Shown here piece after piece: positions 24,600-33,091 of a stretch of DNA of 64,000 bases (position 1 is the first letter of the stretch; the number at the start of each line of letters is the position of its first letter). Below the pieces are notes generated by a model. It was given only the letters and a program-made list of their open reading frames with translations, did not search any database and was not told where the DNA came from. Both the position numbers and the translations under genes were made by a program. The stretch is from Streptomyces sp. TRM49041. GTDB lineage: Bacteria > Actinomycetota > Actinomycetes > Streptomycetales > Streptomycetaceae. The stretch spans positions 22,316 to 86,315 of the forward strand of contig NZ_VSRY01000133.1 of the NCBI RefSeq assembly GCF_008271805.1. The letters are read 5' to 3'.

Positions 24600-25940
24600 A
24601 TGTCGGACGTCACCAGCACCGACCTCTACGAGGTGACGATGGCCCTGTCCTACCTCGAGGAGCGCATGGACGCGCCGGCGACCTTCAGCCTCTTCGTACG
24701 GAGACTCCCTCCCGGTCGCGGGTTCCTCGTCGCCGCCGGGCTGGAGTCGGCGCTCGACCAGCTGGCCGGCTACCGGATCACCCCGACGGACGTACGGCGG
24801 TTCGCGGTGGCACTGGGCAGGGAGCAGGCAGAGCTGGAGCCGCTGCGCGGGCTCGCGTTCACCGGAGAGGTGCGGGCCGTGCCCGAAGGGCGGGTGGTGC
24901 ACGCCGGGGAGCCGCTGCTGGAGGTGACGGCGCCGCTGCCGGAGGCTCAGCTGGTGGAGACCCATCTGCTCAACCTGGTGAGCCACCAGACGGCCGTGGC
25001 GTCCAAGGCGGCCCGGTGCGTGCTCGCGGCGGCCGGGCATCCGGTGGTGGACTTCTCGCTGCGCCGTACGCACGGGCCGCAGGCCGGGTTCCAGGCGGCG
25101 CGACTCGGGGGGCTGGTGGGCTTCGCGGGGACCAGCAACGTGGCCGCGGCGACGCGCCTGGGGATGACGGCGTCCGGGACGATGGCGCACTCGTACGTCG
25201 AGGCGTTCCCGGACGAGGAGGCCGCGTTCCGCGCCTTCGCCCGGACTCACCCGGGGCCGGTGACGTTCCTCGTCGACACGTACGACACCGAGCGCGGCGT
25301 GGCGACGGCCGCCCGGGTGCTGCGAGACCTCCGGCGCGGTCCGGGCTGCGGGATCCGGCTGGACAGCGGCGACCTGGAGGCCCTGGCCGGGCGGGCACGG
25401 GAGATCCTGGACGCGGCCGGGCTGCCCGAGGTACGCGTCATCGTCAGCGGCGGGCTCGACGAGTACGACATCGACGCGCTGGTCCGGGCCGGGGCGCCGG
25501 TCGACGTCTACGCGGTCGGCACGAAGGTCGGCACGTCCGCCGACGCGCCGTACCTGGACTCGGCGTACAAGCTCGTCGAGTACGACGGCCGCCCGGTGAT
25601 GAAGCTGTCCGCGGCGAAGGCGACCGCCCCGGGCCGCAAACAGGTCTGGCGGTCGCCGGGCGGCCCCGACGTCCTGGCCCTGGTGGACGAGCCGGGCCCC
25701 GAGGGCGCGGAGCCACTGCTGCGCACGGTCATGCGCGGCGGCCGCCGCATCGGCCCGCCCGACGACCTCGCCACCGCCCACGCCCGCTTCACCGCGGACG
25801 TGACGGCCCTCCCGGCCACCGCCCGCCGGACCCACGGCCCGGAGCCCCTCGCCCCCGAGATCTCCCCCGGCCTGGAGGCGCTCACGGCCGCGGTGCGCGA
25901 ACACCTGGAGGCGAAGTGGACCGCGGCCCGGGGTAGCTGA
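24600..25940 (+). CDS. pncB: Nicotinate phosphoribosyltransferase
   Basis: A 446-residue enzyme of NAD salvage that converts nicotinate, PRPP and ATP to nicotinate mononucleotide. Characteristic segments: TDLYEVTMALSYLEE (~6), LPPGRGFLVAAGLE (~37), LLNLVSHQTAVASKA (~122), the active-site DFSLRRTHGPQAGF (~149-162), GTSNVAAATRLGMTASGTMA (~178), LVDTYDT (~225), IRLDSGDL (~250) and GVGTK-like AVGTKVGTS (~303). Length matches the bacterial family. The gene sits in the dormancy island with a candidate OsdR box 69 bases upstream of its start, suggesting NAD maintenance during low oxygen. Confidence 0.93.
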   Translation: MSDVTSTDLYEVTMALSYLEERMDAPATFSLFVRRLPPGRGFLVAAGLESALDQLAGYRITPTDVRRFAVALGREQAELEPLRGLAFTGEVRAVPEGRVVHAGEPLLEVTAPLPEAQLVETHLLNLVSHQTAVASKAARCVLAAAGHPVVDFSLRRTHGPQAGFQAARLGGLVGFAGTSNVAAATRLGMTASGTMAHSYVEAFPDEEAAFRAFARTHPGPVTFLVDTYDTERGVATAARVLRDLRRGPGCGIRLDSGDLEALAGRAREILDAAGLPEVRVIVSGGLDEYDIDALVRAGAPVDVYAVGTKVGTSADAPYLDSAYKLVEYDGRPVMKLSAAKATAPGRKQVWRSPGGPDVLALVDEPGPEGAEPLLRTVMRGGRRIGPPDDLATAHARFTADVTALPATARRTHGPEPLAPEISPGLEALTAAVREHLEAKWTAARGS

Positions 25941-25972
25941 GGGCGGCCGGGGCGGGGGGCGGGCCGGGTCCG

Positions 25973-26011
25973 GGGCAGGGCAGGGGCCGGGCAGGGCAGG
26001 GGCCGGGCAGG
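25973..26011. repeat. 16-bp G-rich tandem repeat, 2.4 copies
   Basis: Two full copies of GGGCAGGGCAGGGGCC and a partial third between pncB and the next USP gene, within a strongly G-biased stretch (25941-26020) that could form structured DNA on this strand. No function evident. Confidence 0.75.
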
Positions 26012-26135
26012 CCGGCGGCGGCTGTCTCCCCCGGCATCGTCGTGCGGCCGACGAGGGCCGTTCGGGCGGGACACGGACCTGTCGGCCCTGCCTCGGGGCG
26101 GCCGCGGGTGTGATTCTTGAGGCAGGAGGCCCACC

Positions 26136-27029
26136 ATGACCGACACCCGCGTACGCACCGTCACGGCCGGTGTGGACGGCTCACCGGAGAGTCTCGCCGC
26201 CGTCTCGTGGGCAGCCGGTGAGGCGGTCCTGCGGTGTGTGCCGCTGCGGCTGGTGCACGTCCGGGACTGGCCGGACACGCCCGAGATCCCGGCCGCCCAC
26301 GCCGCGCTGATCGCCGAGCGCACCGACACGCTGCTGCAGGACGCGGCCACGCGGGCGCGCGAGGCGAACCCCGGGCTGGTCGTGGCGGCCGAGACGGTCA
26401 CCGGGCGGGCGGCCGCCGCGCTGGTCGCGGAGACCGCGGAGAGCGGCCCCACGGAGCTGCTGGTCCTCGGTTCGCGGGGGCTCGGCGGGCTGACCGGGTT
26501 CCTCGCCGGGTCCGTGGGGATGGCCGTCGTCGCGGCGGCGCACCGGCCGGTCGTCCTCGTACGGGCCTCCGGCGGCGGCCGGCCGGGGCGGGAGCACGGG
26601 CAGGCCGGCGACGTGGTCGTGGGTGAGGACATCTTCCAGGAGTGCGACGCGCTGCTCGGCTTCGCGTTCGAGGAGGCGGCCCGGCGGGACCGCACGCTGC
26701 GCGTCGTGCACTGCTGGTCGCTGCCCACGGCGTACGGGTACGTGGCGGCGGTCGACCCGGACATCACCGACGAGGTCGGCCGGGAGATCGCGGAGAGCCT
26801 CACCGACACGCTGCTGCCGTGGCGGCTGAAGTACCCGGCGGTACGGGTCGCCGAGAGGGCCGTCACCGGCTCTGCCGGAGCCGAACTCGTGCGCGCCGCC
26901 GCCGATGCCGGTGTACTGGTCATCGGGCGGCGCAGGACGCGGCTGCCGCTGGGGCCCCGCCTCGGCCAGGTCGCCCACGCCGTGATCCACCACTCGGACG
27001 CGCCCGTCGCCGTGGTCCCGCACGGCTAG
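26136..27029 (+). CDS. Universal stress protein, tandem UspA domains
   Basis: A 297-residue protein with Usp domains at ~5-150 (VTAGVDGSPESLAAVSWAAG; LGSRGLGGLTGFLAGSVGMA) and ~160-296 (VIGRRRTRLPLGPRLGQVAH). The start region is nearly identical in pattern to the USP at 31248 (AGVDGSPESLAAxxWAAxEA), so these are close paralogues. ATG 26136 has AGGAGG upstream. The stop is followed after 15 bases by the Acg-type gene, indicating an operon. No perfect OsdR box is visible upstream; only a degraded half (GGGCC at 26055). Confidence 0.92.
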   Translation: MTDTRVRTVTAGVDGSPESLAAVSWAAGEAVLRCVPLRLVHVRDWPDTPEIPAAHAALIAERTDTLLQDAATRAREANPGLVVAAETVTGRAAAALVAETAESGPTELLVLGSRGLGGLTGFLAGSVGMAVVAAAHRPVVLVRASGGGRPGREHGQAGDVVVGEDIFQECDALLGFAFEEAARRDRTLRVVHCWSLPTAYGYVAAVDPDITDEVGREIAESLTDTLLPWRLKYPAVRVAERAVTGSAGAELVRAAADAGVLVIGRRRTRLPLGPRLGQVAHAVIHHSDAPVAVVPHG

Positions 27030-27044
27030 GAACGGAGAAGTGCC

Positions 27045-28073
27045 ATGACCGCTCGTAGCCTCGACATCCCCGTCGTGACGCGGCTCGTCGCGGACGCGAC
27101 GACCGCACCGTCCATGCACAACGCGCAGCCGTGGATCTTCCGCCACGTGCGGGGCAGCGGCACGCTGGAGCTGCGCATGGACCCGGCGCGCACCATGCCG
27201 CGCGAGGACCCGGCGCACCGGGCGCTGCACATCGGCTGCGGCGCCGCGCTGTTCAACCTGCGGGTGGCCGCCGCCCACGAGGGCTGGGACCCGCGGATCG
27301 ACCTGCTGCCCGACCCGGCGGAGCCGACGCTGCTGGCGGAGGCCGCGTTCACCCGGCCGACCGGGCCGGACGACGAGCTCGCCGCCCTGTACCCGGCGCT
27401 CCGCAAGCGCCACTCGAACCGGTTCCCGTTCACCGACGAAATCGTGCCGCAGGCGGTTCGCGACGAGCTCTCCGGCGTCGCCGTGGCCGAGGGTGCCCGG
27501 CTGGTGTTTCTCGGCGCGTGGCAGACGGAGGAGGTCCTGACCCTGGTGCGGGACGCGGAGGCCGAGGAGTCCATGGACCCGGAGGTACGGGCGGAGGTCG
27601 CGCGCTGGGCCTGGCGGAAGGAGGACGACGCGCTGGCCGCAGCACAGGACCCGGCGCACGCCGCCAGGACGTCGGGGATCCCGACGTACGCGTTCGGGCC
27701 GCGCCGCTACGACGGGCGGGCCCCGGTACGGGACTTCGCGGCCCACGAGCGGCCCGCGGGGCGCGGGGCGGCCACCTTCGAGCAGAGGCCGTGCCTGGCG
27801 GTGCTGGGCACGCGGGACGACGGGCCGGCGGACTGGCTGCGGGCCGGGCAGGCTCTGGAGCGGGTGCTGCTGCAGGCGACCCTGGACGGGCTGGCCACGT
27901 CGCTGAACTCGCACGTCCTGGAGTGGCCGGAACTGCGCTGGGCGGTGCGCGATCCGCGGTCGGCGATGGGTCACGCCCAGATGCTGATCCGCCTCGGGTA
28001 CGGCCCGACGGCCCCGGCGACGCCCCGGCGGCCGGTGGACGAGGTCCTGGACATCCGCGACCCGGGGGCGTGA
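27045..28073 (+). CDS. Acg family FMN-binding oxidoreductase (nitroreductase-like)
   Basis: A 342-residue protein of the Acg (Rv2032) type: ADATTAPSMHNAQPWIFRH (~16-34) provides the FMN-binding N terminus, followed by HIGCGAALFNLRVAAAHEGW (~73), LRKRHSNRFPFTDE (~122) and a C-terminal LERVLLQATLDGLATSLNSH. Acg-type proteins are DosR-regulon flavoproteins with a nitroreductase fold but a covered active site, proposed to sequester FMN. ATG 27045 lies 15 bases after the upstream USP stop with GGAGAAG between, so the two are translated from one message. Confidence 0.9.
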   Translation: MTARSLDIPVVTRLVADATTAPSMHNAQPWIFRHVRGSGTLELRMDPARTMPREDPAHRALHIGCGAALFNLRVAAAHEGWDPRIDLLPDPAEPTLLAEAAFTRPTGPDDELAALYPALRKRHSNRFPFTDEIVPQAVRDELSGVAVAEGARLVFLGAWQTEEVLTLVRDAEAEESMDPEVRAEVARWAWRKEDDALAAAQDPAHAARTSGIPTYAFGPRRYDGRAPVRDFAAHERPAGRGAATFEQRPCLAVLGTRDDGPADWLRAGQALERVLLQATLDGLATSLNSHVLEWPELRWAVRDPRSAMGHAQMLIRLGYGPTAPATPRRPVDEVLDIRDPGA

Positions 28074-28161
28074 CATCCGTGGGGCGCCCGTCGCGGCACC
28101 ACCCGTCGACACGCGGCGTGTGACCTCGCGCGTCGCCCCGTGTCAGGCGTGGTGCGGCGTG

Positions 28162-28848
28162 TCAGGAGTGGTGCTGCCCGCGCGGCTCGTGCGTATGGCG
28201 TACCAGGATCCGGCGGCCCGTGACCCGGTCCGGCGCGATGGCCATCCACATGTCCCGTTCGCCGCCCGCCCACGGCGCGGAGTACGCCTGCTGCTCCAGG
28301 GCCCGCACGTCGTCGGGCTCGGTGACGGTACGGCCGGCGCCGACGAGCAGGACGCTCCAGCCCTGGCTGAACGCGTCGTCGATGTGGTCCACCTCGAAGG
28401 CGACCTCGCCGCTGGTGGCCTTGGCGGGGATGGATTCGGGCGACGTACGGAACGCCACCTCACGCCCGGACACCAGGTAGTTGACCGGGAGGATGGCGGG
28501 GCCCTCGTGGGTGGTCACGGCGACGCGGCCCACGCCGTGCGAGCCGAGCAGCCGCCAGCACTCCTCGGGGCCCAGCTCGACCAGCTCGGGGTGGTAAGCG
28601 GCGTGCCCCGCGCCGGGCGGGGTGCCCTCCATGCCACCGGTGAGGGCGACGACGGTGGTCTCCAGAGCGTCCGCGAGGCGCAGCATGAAGCCCATGCCCG
28701 GCGCGGCGGTCTGTTCCTCCAGATACTGGATGTAGCCGGGTGCCGAGCCCGCCCGCAGGGCGACGTCCTCGCGGGACAGCCCGAGCTGCTCGCGACGAGC
28801 GGCCACACGGCGGCCGATGTCACCTTTCAGGTGCTCTGGTCCGGGCAT
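28162..28848 (-). CDS. HTH (XRE-type) and pyridoxamine 5'-phosphate oxidase-like fusion protein
   Basis: About 228 residues. An N-terminal XRE-type helix-turn-helix (~8-65; IGRRVAARREQLGLSREDVA, APGYIQYLEEQTAAPG) is followed by a split-barrel flavin-binding domain (~90-215; ECWRLLGSHGVGRVAVTTHE, AILPVNYLVSGREVAFRTSP, GWSVLLVGAG). The combination suggests a flavin- or deazaflavin-responsive transcription factor. ATG 28848 gives the complete HTH. A single-domain relative of the barrel (33092-33595) shares the LLxSxxxGRxxxT and AIxPVNxxxxG motifs. Confidence 0.9.
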   Translation of the reverse strand: MPGPEHLKGDIGRRVAARREQLGLSREDVALRAGSAPGYIQYLEEQTAAPGMGFMLRLADALETTVVALTGGMEGTPPGAGHAAYHPELVELGPEECWRLLGSHGVGRVAVTTHEGPAILPVNYLVSGREVAFRTSPESIPAKATSGEVAFEVDHIDDAFSQGWSVLLVGAGRTVTEPDDVRALEQQAYSAPWAGGERDMWMAIAPDRVTGRRILVRHTHEPRGQHHS

Positions 28849-29028
28849 GGCAACACGGTAGTCGCGCCTGCGGGGCTCCGCACGGCGGCGCCCGGCGGAC
28901 CCGTCCCCGGGCCGGGCACACGGCGACGGCAGCGCCGTTTCCGGCCGGGCTGAGTACGCTCGAATTCATGGGCGCACCTGGTCTGGACAGCCGGGTCCGG
29001 GCGCGTCCGGTCGGGGGCACATGGAGCG

Positions 29029-29042
29029 GGGCCGGAAGGCCC
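29029..29042. promoter_or_regulatory. Candidate OsdR box GGGCC-GGAA-GGCCC
   Basis: A palindrome extending to GGGGCC-GGAA-GGCCCC (29028-29043), 82 bases upstream of the cyclic-nucleotide-binding gene start at 29124. Confidence 0.65.
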
Positions 29043-29123
29043 CCACCCGTGCCCCGGGCGGCCCCTGCGGCCCCGCACCGTGTCGGCCGACGCTGGGAGT
29101 GCGCGGTTCACCGGGAGGTTCAC

Positions 29124-29585
29124 ATGATCACCACCGCAGCACCGAAGATCAAGGCCCTGCCGTCTCCCCACCGGGAACGGCTCATGGCGCTCGCCAGGGA
29201 TGTGATGTTCGAGCCGGGCGAGCGACTGTTCGACGAAGGCAAGCCGGCGGACCGGTTCTGGATCATCCGGACCGGCGCCGTCAACCTGGATTCACGGCTG
29301 CCGGGCCAACGCCGTCCCGCCGTGATCGAGATGCTCGGCCATGGTGAGCTGGTGGGTCTGTCCTGGCTCTTTCCGCCGTACGAGTGGGAGCTGGGCTCCG
29401 AGGCGATGAGCCTGGTGCGCGCCGACGAGTTCGACGCGGCCGCCGTACAGTCGCTGTGCGAGGCGGAGCCCGCGTTCGGGCTGGCGCTGACACAGTGGGT
29501 CGGACAGGTGCTGGCCCACCGGCTGCATGCCACCCGGTCACGGCTGCTCGACCTGTACGCGCCGCCCGCGACCAGCGTGGTGTGA
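29124..29585 (+). CDS. Single cyclic-nucleotide-binding domain protein, no DNA-binding domain
   Basis: About 153 residues comprising one CRP-like beta-roll: VMFEPGERLFDEGKPADRFW, IIRTGAVNLDSRLPG, IEMLGHGELVGLSWLFPP, MSLVRADEFDAAAVQSLCE, then the dimerisation helix LALTQWVGQVLAHRLHATR. The HTH that follows in Crp/Fnr proteins is absent; the protein ends about 15 residues after the helix. ATG 29124 with GGGAGG is preferred over a GTG further upstream. It may sense a nucleotide or other ligand and act by protein contact. Confidence 0.85.
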   Translation: MITTAAPKIKALPSPHRERLMALARDVMFEPGERLFDEGKPADRFWIIRTGAVNLDSRLPGQRRPAVIEMLGHGELVGLSWLFPPYEWELGSEAMSLVRADEFDAAAVQSLCEAEPAFGLALTQWVGQVLAHRLHATRSRLLDLYAPPATSVV

Positions 29586-29743
29586 CGTCCACGGAGGCGC
29601 GAAGTGGACACAGAAAGGCGGAAAGGGCCATCCGCTTCTCGCGGATCCTGATTGCGAGGTGCACGGCCGGTGCCGCTTCTCCTCGTCTCTTCATATGCCC
29701 TTTCCGTCACTTTCATGGTGACACCGTCCTGTGACGGGCGCCA

Positions 29744-29757
29744 GGGCCGAGGGTCCC
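29744..29757. promoter_or_regulatory. Candidate OsdR box GGGCC-GAGG-GTCCC
   Basis: A 14-bp near-palindrome 51 bases before the ATG of the CBS-BON gene at 29808, in the position expected for an activator site overlapping or just upstream of -35. Confidence 0.65.
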
Positions 29758-29807
29758 GCATCCTCGAATGTGGGCGACTGAGGCGACTGAAGGGACGGGC
29801 GAGAGCG

Positions 29808-30422
29808 ATGAGGCACCGCAGCGTTGCCGATCTGATGACACCCGAGGCCGTCGCGGTCCAGCGCGGTACCTCGTTCAAGGAGATCGCGCGGCTGCTCGAC
29901 GAGTACGGCATCACGGCCGTGCCCGTGGTGGACGAGGACGAGCGGCCGGTCGGTGTCGTGTCCGAGGCCGACCTGCTGCGCCGCAGGTCCGCCGAGGGGC
30001 AGGGGCCGGCCACCGCCGAGGGACTGATGTCCAGCCCGGCCATCGTGGCGCGGCAGGAGTGGAGCGCGGTGGAGGCCGCCCGGGTGATGGAGAAGCAACG
30101 GATCAAGCGGCTGCCCGTGGTGGACGCGCCCGGCCGGCTCATCGGGGTGCTCAGCCGCAGTGATCTGCTGCAGCTGTTCCTGCGGCGCGACCGGGCGATC
30201 CAGGAGGAGATCCTGGAGGACGTCGTCACCCGCACGATGGGACTGCCGCCGTCCGCCGTGACCGTCGACGTCGCCGACGGCTCCGTGACGCTGAGCGGCA
30301 CGCTGGAGCGCAGGAGCCTGGTACCGATCCTGGTCCGTCTCTGCGAGACCGTCGACGGAGTCGTGAACGTGGACGAGCGGCTCGCCTACGAGCGGGACGA
30401 CACCGTGGCCGTGACGACCTGA
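29808..30422 (+). CDS. CBS-pair and BON domain protein
   Basis: About 204 residues with CBS1 (~4-62; VADLMTPEAVAVQRGTSFKE, AVPVVDEDERPVGVVSEADL), CBS2 (~75-130; AEGLMSSPAIVARQEWSAVE, KRLPVVDAPGRLIGVLSRSD) and a BON domain (~148-200; VTVDVADGSVTLSGTLERRS). It is a paralogue of 21422-22048, sharing motifs throughout. Start ATG 29808 is the first that begins the CBS domain; the longer in-frame extension to 29652 has poor coding character. Probably binds AMP/ATP; the effector is unknown. Confidence 0.9.
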   Translation: MRHRSVADLMTPEAVAVQRGTSFKEIARLLDEYGITAVPVVDEDERPVGVVSEADLLRRRSAEGQGPATAEGLMSSPAIVARQEWSAVEAARVMEKQRIKRLPVVDAPGRLIGVLSRSDLLQLFLRRDRAIQEEILEDVVTRTMGLPPSAVTVDVADGSVTLSGTLERRSLVPILVRLCETVDGVVNVDERLAYERDDTVAVTT

Positions 30423-30630
30423 CGGACGACGGCCCACGGCCCCGCCCGCACGGACCGGCAGCCTGTACGGGCCGCTTGACGGTCCGGCAGCGGAGCGGCC
30501 GTGCATGCGGCGAGGCCGCCCGTGCGGCGTGGGTACGCCCCTGGGCGGCCTCCTCCAGTCGGCTCCAGTCGGCTCCTCTCGGGTCCTCTCGGGTCCTCGG
30601 GCGAGGTGCGCCGGAATCGGCGTGCTGATG

Positions 30631-30933
30631 TCAGCGGGCCGGTGTCGACCAGCCGTAGGGGGCCTCCTCCTCGCGTTCGCCGGTCATCCCCGCGCCCGCC
30701 TCGCCGATGTCCTTGTACGCGAGCCTCATCAACTGCCGGGCCAGGTCGCTCATCGCCCGGCTGGCGGCCAACTCGTCGCCGATCAGAGGGACGTCGTCGT
30801 CCTCCGGATTGCGCCGCGCTGTGCCGTGGCCGGTGATGGTCGACTTGCCGGTGTCCAGGACGGCACGCGCCTCGGTGGTGCCCTCGTCCTCCAGCAGATC
30901 CATGTTGATCTTCCATGCCAGCGTCCGGGTCAT
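30631..30933 (-). CDS. DUF1876 domain-containing protein
   Basis: A 100-residue protein with the DUF1876 pattern: MTRTLAWKINMDLLEDEGTT, EARAVLDTGKSTITGHGTAR, VPLIGDELAASRAMSDLARQ. The fold is dsRBD-like; family members occur in DosR/OsdR-type islands (for example Rv1738-like proteins, which resemble ribosome hibernation factors), so a role in translational silencing is an inference. ATG 30933 has GAGGAGG upstream. Confidence 0.88.
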   Translation of the reverse strand: MTRTLAWKINMDLLEDEGTTEARAVLDTGKSTITGHGTARRNPEDDDVPLIGDELAASRAMSDLARQLMRLAYKDIGEAGAGMTGEREEEAPYGWSTPAR

Positions 30934-31092
30934 GATGTGCCTCCTCGACGCGTCGGACGGCGGTGGACCGATGCGGCACCGGTCCTGACTACAGGATCCA
31001 CCCGGTACCCCCGGTTGGACGAGCCGAGTCCGGTCCCTGCCGCGTGCGCCGCACGGCCCGTGTCCGCCCGGGCTGGACGGGCGGGGCGGGAC

Positions 31093-31122
31093 GGGGTCGG
31101 CCGGGGTCGGCCGGGGTCGGCC
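31093..31122. repeat. 10-bp tandem repeat GGGGTCGGCC, three copies
   Basis: Three perfect head-to-tail copies in the region between the DUF1876 gene (-) and the USP gene (+), about 40 bases left of the candidate OsdR box. Confidence 0.85.
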
Positions 31123-31161
31123 GGGTGGCCGCCGGTTTGGGGCCGGACGGGCGGGGAAGTC

Positions 31162-31175
31162 GGGCCTCCCGGCCC
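31162..31175. promoter_or_regulatory. Candidate OsdR box GGGCC-TCCC-GGCCC
   Basis: A palindromic 14-mer 73 bases upstream of the USP start at 31248; also within 230 bases of the divergent DUF1876 start. Confidence 0.65.
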
Positions 31176-31247
31176 TCCGTCGGCGCCGGGCGCCCGTCCA
31201 TGCTGGGACGCAGGACCCCGCGAATCCCGACGTACGGAGGAATTCCC

Positions 31248-32150
31248 ATGGCGCACGCCCCGACGACCCGCACGATCGCAGCAGGAGTGGACGGCTCCCC
31301 TGAGAGCCTGGCCGCGGCCGACTGGGCGGCCCGGGAGGCCGGGCTCCGCACGCTCCCCCTGCGTCTCGTCCACGCCTGGCTCTGGCAGCCCTTGGACGTG
31401 CCGCTCGCCCAGGACCGGGAGGCGGAGGAGCGGCGGGCGCAGGGCGTTCTGGACGAGGCCGTGGCGGAACTCCGCAGTCGGCACCCGGAGGTGGAGGTGA
31501 CAGCCGAGGTGGTGTCGGACACCCCGGTCCCAGCGCTGCTGGCGGCCGCCGACGGGGCGGAGATGCTCGTGATCGGCTCGCGCGGGCACGGCGCGCTCGT
31601 CGGATTCCTGCTCGGCTCGTACGGGCAGCAGGTGATCGCCGCCGCGACCCGTCCGGTGGTGTCGGTGCGCGCCCCCCAGGAGGCCGCCCCGAAGGAGGCC
31701 GGCCCGGCAGCGGGCGGGGGAGAGATCGTCGTCGGGCAGCAGGGCGGCAGGGACGAGAGCGCCGCGGTGCTGGAGTTCGCGTTCAGGACGGCGGCGGCCC
31801 GGGGCGTGGGAGTCCGTGCGGTACGGGCCTGGAGCCTGCCGCCGCTGTACGCGTACAGCCCGGGGTCGCTGCGGCTGGCCGACGAGGCGGGCGGTCTCGA
31901 GCCGTACGAGCGCAAGGCCCTGGCGGAGGCGCTGGCGCCCTGGCGGGAGCGGTACCCGGACGTGCCGGTGACCGAGCACGTCGAGATCGGGAGCGGCGGC
32001 CAGGTGCTGCTCTCGGTGGCCGGCGGGGCGGGGCTGATGGTGGTGGGCCGCCGGGTGCGGCACGCGCCGCTGGGGCCGCGCATCGGGTCGGTGGCGCACG
32101 CGGTCCTGCACCACGCGCCGTGCCCGGTCGCGGTGGTCCCCCACGAGTGA
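31248..32150 (+). CDS. Universal stress protein, tandem UspA domains
   Basis: About 300 residues with Usp domains at ~8-145 (IAAGVDGSPESLAAADWAAR; VIGSRGHGALVGFLLGSYGQ) and ~155-300 (VVGRRVRHAPLGPRIGSVAH, AVLHHAPCPVAVVPHE). ATG 31248 has a CGGAGG ribosome binding site. It is a close paralogue of the USP at 26136. The stop codon and 19 flanking bases are duplicated in tandem (32142-32182). Confidence 0.93.
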   Translation: MAHAPTTRTIAAGVDGSPESLAAADWAAREAGLRTLPLRLVHAWLWQPLDVPLAQDREAEERRAQGVLDEAVAELRSRHPEVEVTAEVVSDTPVPALLAAADGAEMLVIGSRGHGALVGFLLGSYGQQVIAAATRPVVSVRAPQEAAPKEAGPAAGGGEIVVGQQGGRDESAAVLEFAFRTAAARGVGVRAVRAWSLPPLYAYSPGSLRLADEAGGLEPYERKALAEALAPWRERYPDVPVTEHVEIGSGGQVLLSVAGGAGLMVVGRRVRHAPLGPRIGSVAHAVLHHAPCPVAVVPHE

Positions 32151-32246
32151 ACCCGGGCTCGGGCACGAGTGAACCCGGGCTCCGGTGAGCCCGGGTGGTC
32201 GACGGACGGGCCGTCAGCGCGGGCCGTCAGCGCGGGCCGTCAGCGC
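32142..32246. repeat. Two tandem repeats spanning the USP and osdR stop codons
   Basis: A 19-bp unit containing the USP stop (32142-32160) is repeated at 32164-32182. Next to it the 13-mer GGGCCGTCAGCGC occurs three times in a row (32208-32246); the third copy contains the osdR stop codon on the minus strand. Confidence 0.85.
32173..32196. terminator. Bidirectional terminator hairpin
   Basis: ACCCGGGCTC (32173-32182) pairs with GAGCCCGGGT (32187-32196) around a 4-base loop, between the converging USP and osdR genes. Confidence 0.8.
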
Positions 32247-32947
32247 GGGCGGCCCCCGTCGTGCGGCGGCCGTCCGGAGAGCGCCTGGGTGGCGATGACG
32301 GCGGCCTGCACCCGGCGTTCCACGCCCAGTTTGGCCAGCAGCCGGGAGATGTTGTTCTTGACGGTCTTCTCGGCGAGGTAGAGCCGCTTGCCGATCTCAC
32401 GGTTGGTCAGCCCCTCCCCCACCAGGGCGAGGATCTCCCGTTCGCGCTCGGTGAGCCCCGGCAGGCCCTGCGCCTCCTCCTCCTGCGGGGTGCCGCCGCG
32501 CAGCCGGGCCATGACCCGGGCCGTGGCGCCGGGGTCGAGCATGGACTGGCCGGAGGCCACGGTACGGACGGCGTTCACCAGGTCCGTGCCGGTGATCTGC
32601 TTGAGGACGTAGCCGGAGGCACCCGCCATGATCGCGTCGAGGAGCGCCTCCTCGTCGTCGAAGGAGGTGAGCATCAGGCAGGCCAGGTCCGGCATGCGGG
32701 AGCGCAGCTCACGGCAGACACTCACACCGTCGCCGTCCGGCAGCCGCACGTCGAGCACGGCCACGTCGGGCCGGAGCGCGGGCACGCGTACGAGCGCCTG
32801 TTCGGCGGTGGCTGCCTCACCGACCACGGTCAGGTCGGATTCGTCGTTCAGCAGGTCGTGGACGCCACGACGTACCACCTCGTGGTCGTCGAGAAGGAAG
32901 ACCCGGACGGGTGCCTTCGTGCCCTGGCCGGTGCTGCTGTCCGTCAT
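32240..32947 (-). CDS. osdR: OsdR/DevR-type LuxR-family response regulator
   Basis: About 235 residues. Receiver domain ~13-130: [20 protein letters not shown], the phosphorylated Asp in [34 protein letters not shown] and the conserved Lys in GYVLKQITG. LuxR/NarL-type HTH ~165-225: [40 protein letters not shown]. This is the DevR/DosR pattern, including the KTVKNNIS recognition helix. It is separated from its probable kinase (33622) by a PPOX gene. ATG 32947 is used; ATG 32974 is also in frame. A candidate self-operator lies at 33016-33029. Confidence 0.9.
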   Translation of the reverse strand: MTDSSTGQGTKAPVRVFLLDDHEVVRRGVHDLLNDESDLTVVGEAATAEQALVRVPALRPDVAVLDVRLPDGDGVSVCRELRSRMPDLACLMLTSFDDEEALLDAIMAGASGYVLKQITGTDLVNAVRTVASGQSMLDPGATARVMARLRGGTPQEEEAQGLPGLTEREREILALVGEGLTNREIGKRLYLAEKTVKNNISRLLAKLGVERRVQAAVIATQALSGRPPHDGGRPR

Positions 32948-33015
32948 GTCGCATTCATTCCCGTCATTCGGCATGTACCACTCGCCATCCTCACCCCGGA
33001 CGGCACTGTCCACCA

Positions 33016-33029
33016 GGGCCGTATGGCCC
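33016..33029. promoter_or_regulatory. Candidate OsdR box GGGCC-GTAT-GGCCC
   Basis: A perfect palindrome (extended to AGGGCC-GTAT-GGCCCT) centred between the divergent osdR (start 32947) and PPOX gene (start 33092), about 65-70 bases from each. Confidence 0.7.
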
Positions 33030-33091
33030 TGTCACGGGGACAGGCGCGGGGGAGACGCTGGATGTCCGACCGAGCAGAGGGATGAACGAGC

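Noticed and set aside
26055..26081. OsdR box upstream of the USP at 26136
   Set aside because: Only a left half site GGGCC is present; the right half (GGGCG) departs from the consensus at two positions.
31093..31122. Possible CRISPR-like or phage repeat (GGGGTCGGCC units)
   Set aside because: Ten-base head-to-tail copies without spacers; simple tandem repeat. No CRISPR array or cas gene is present.
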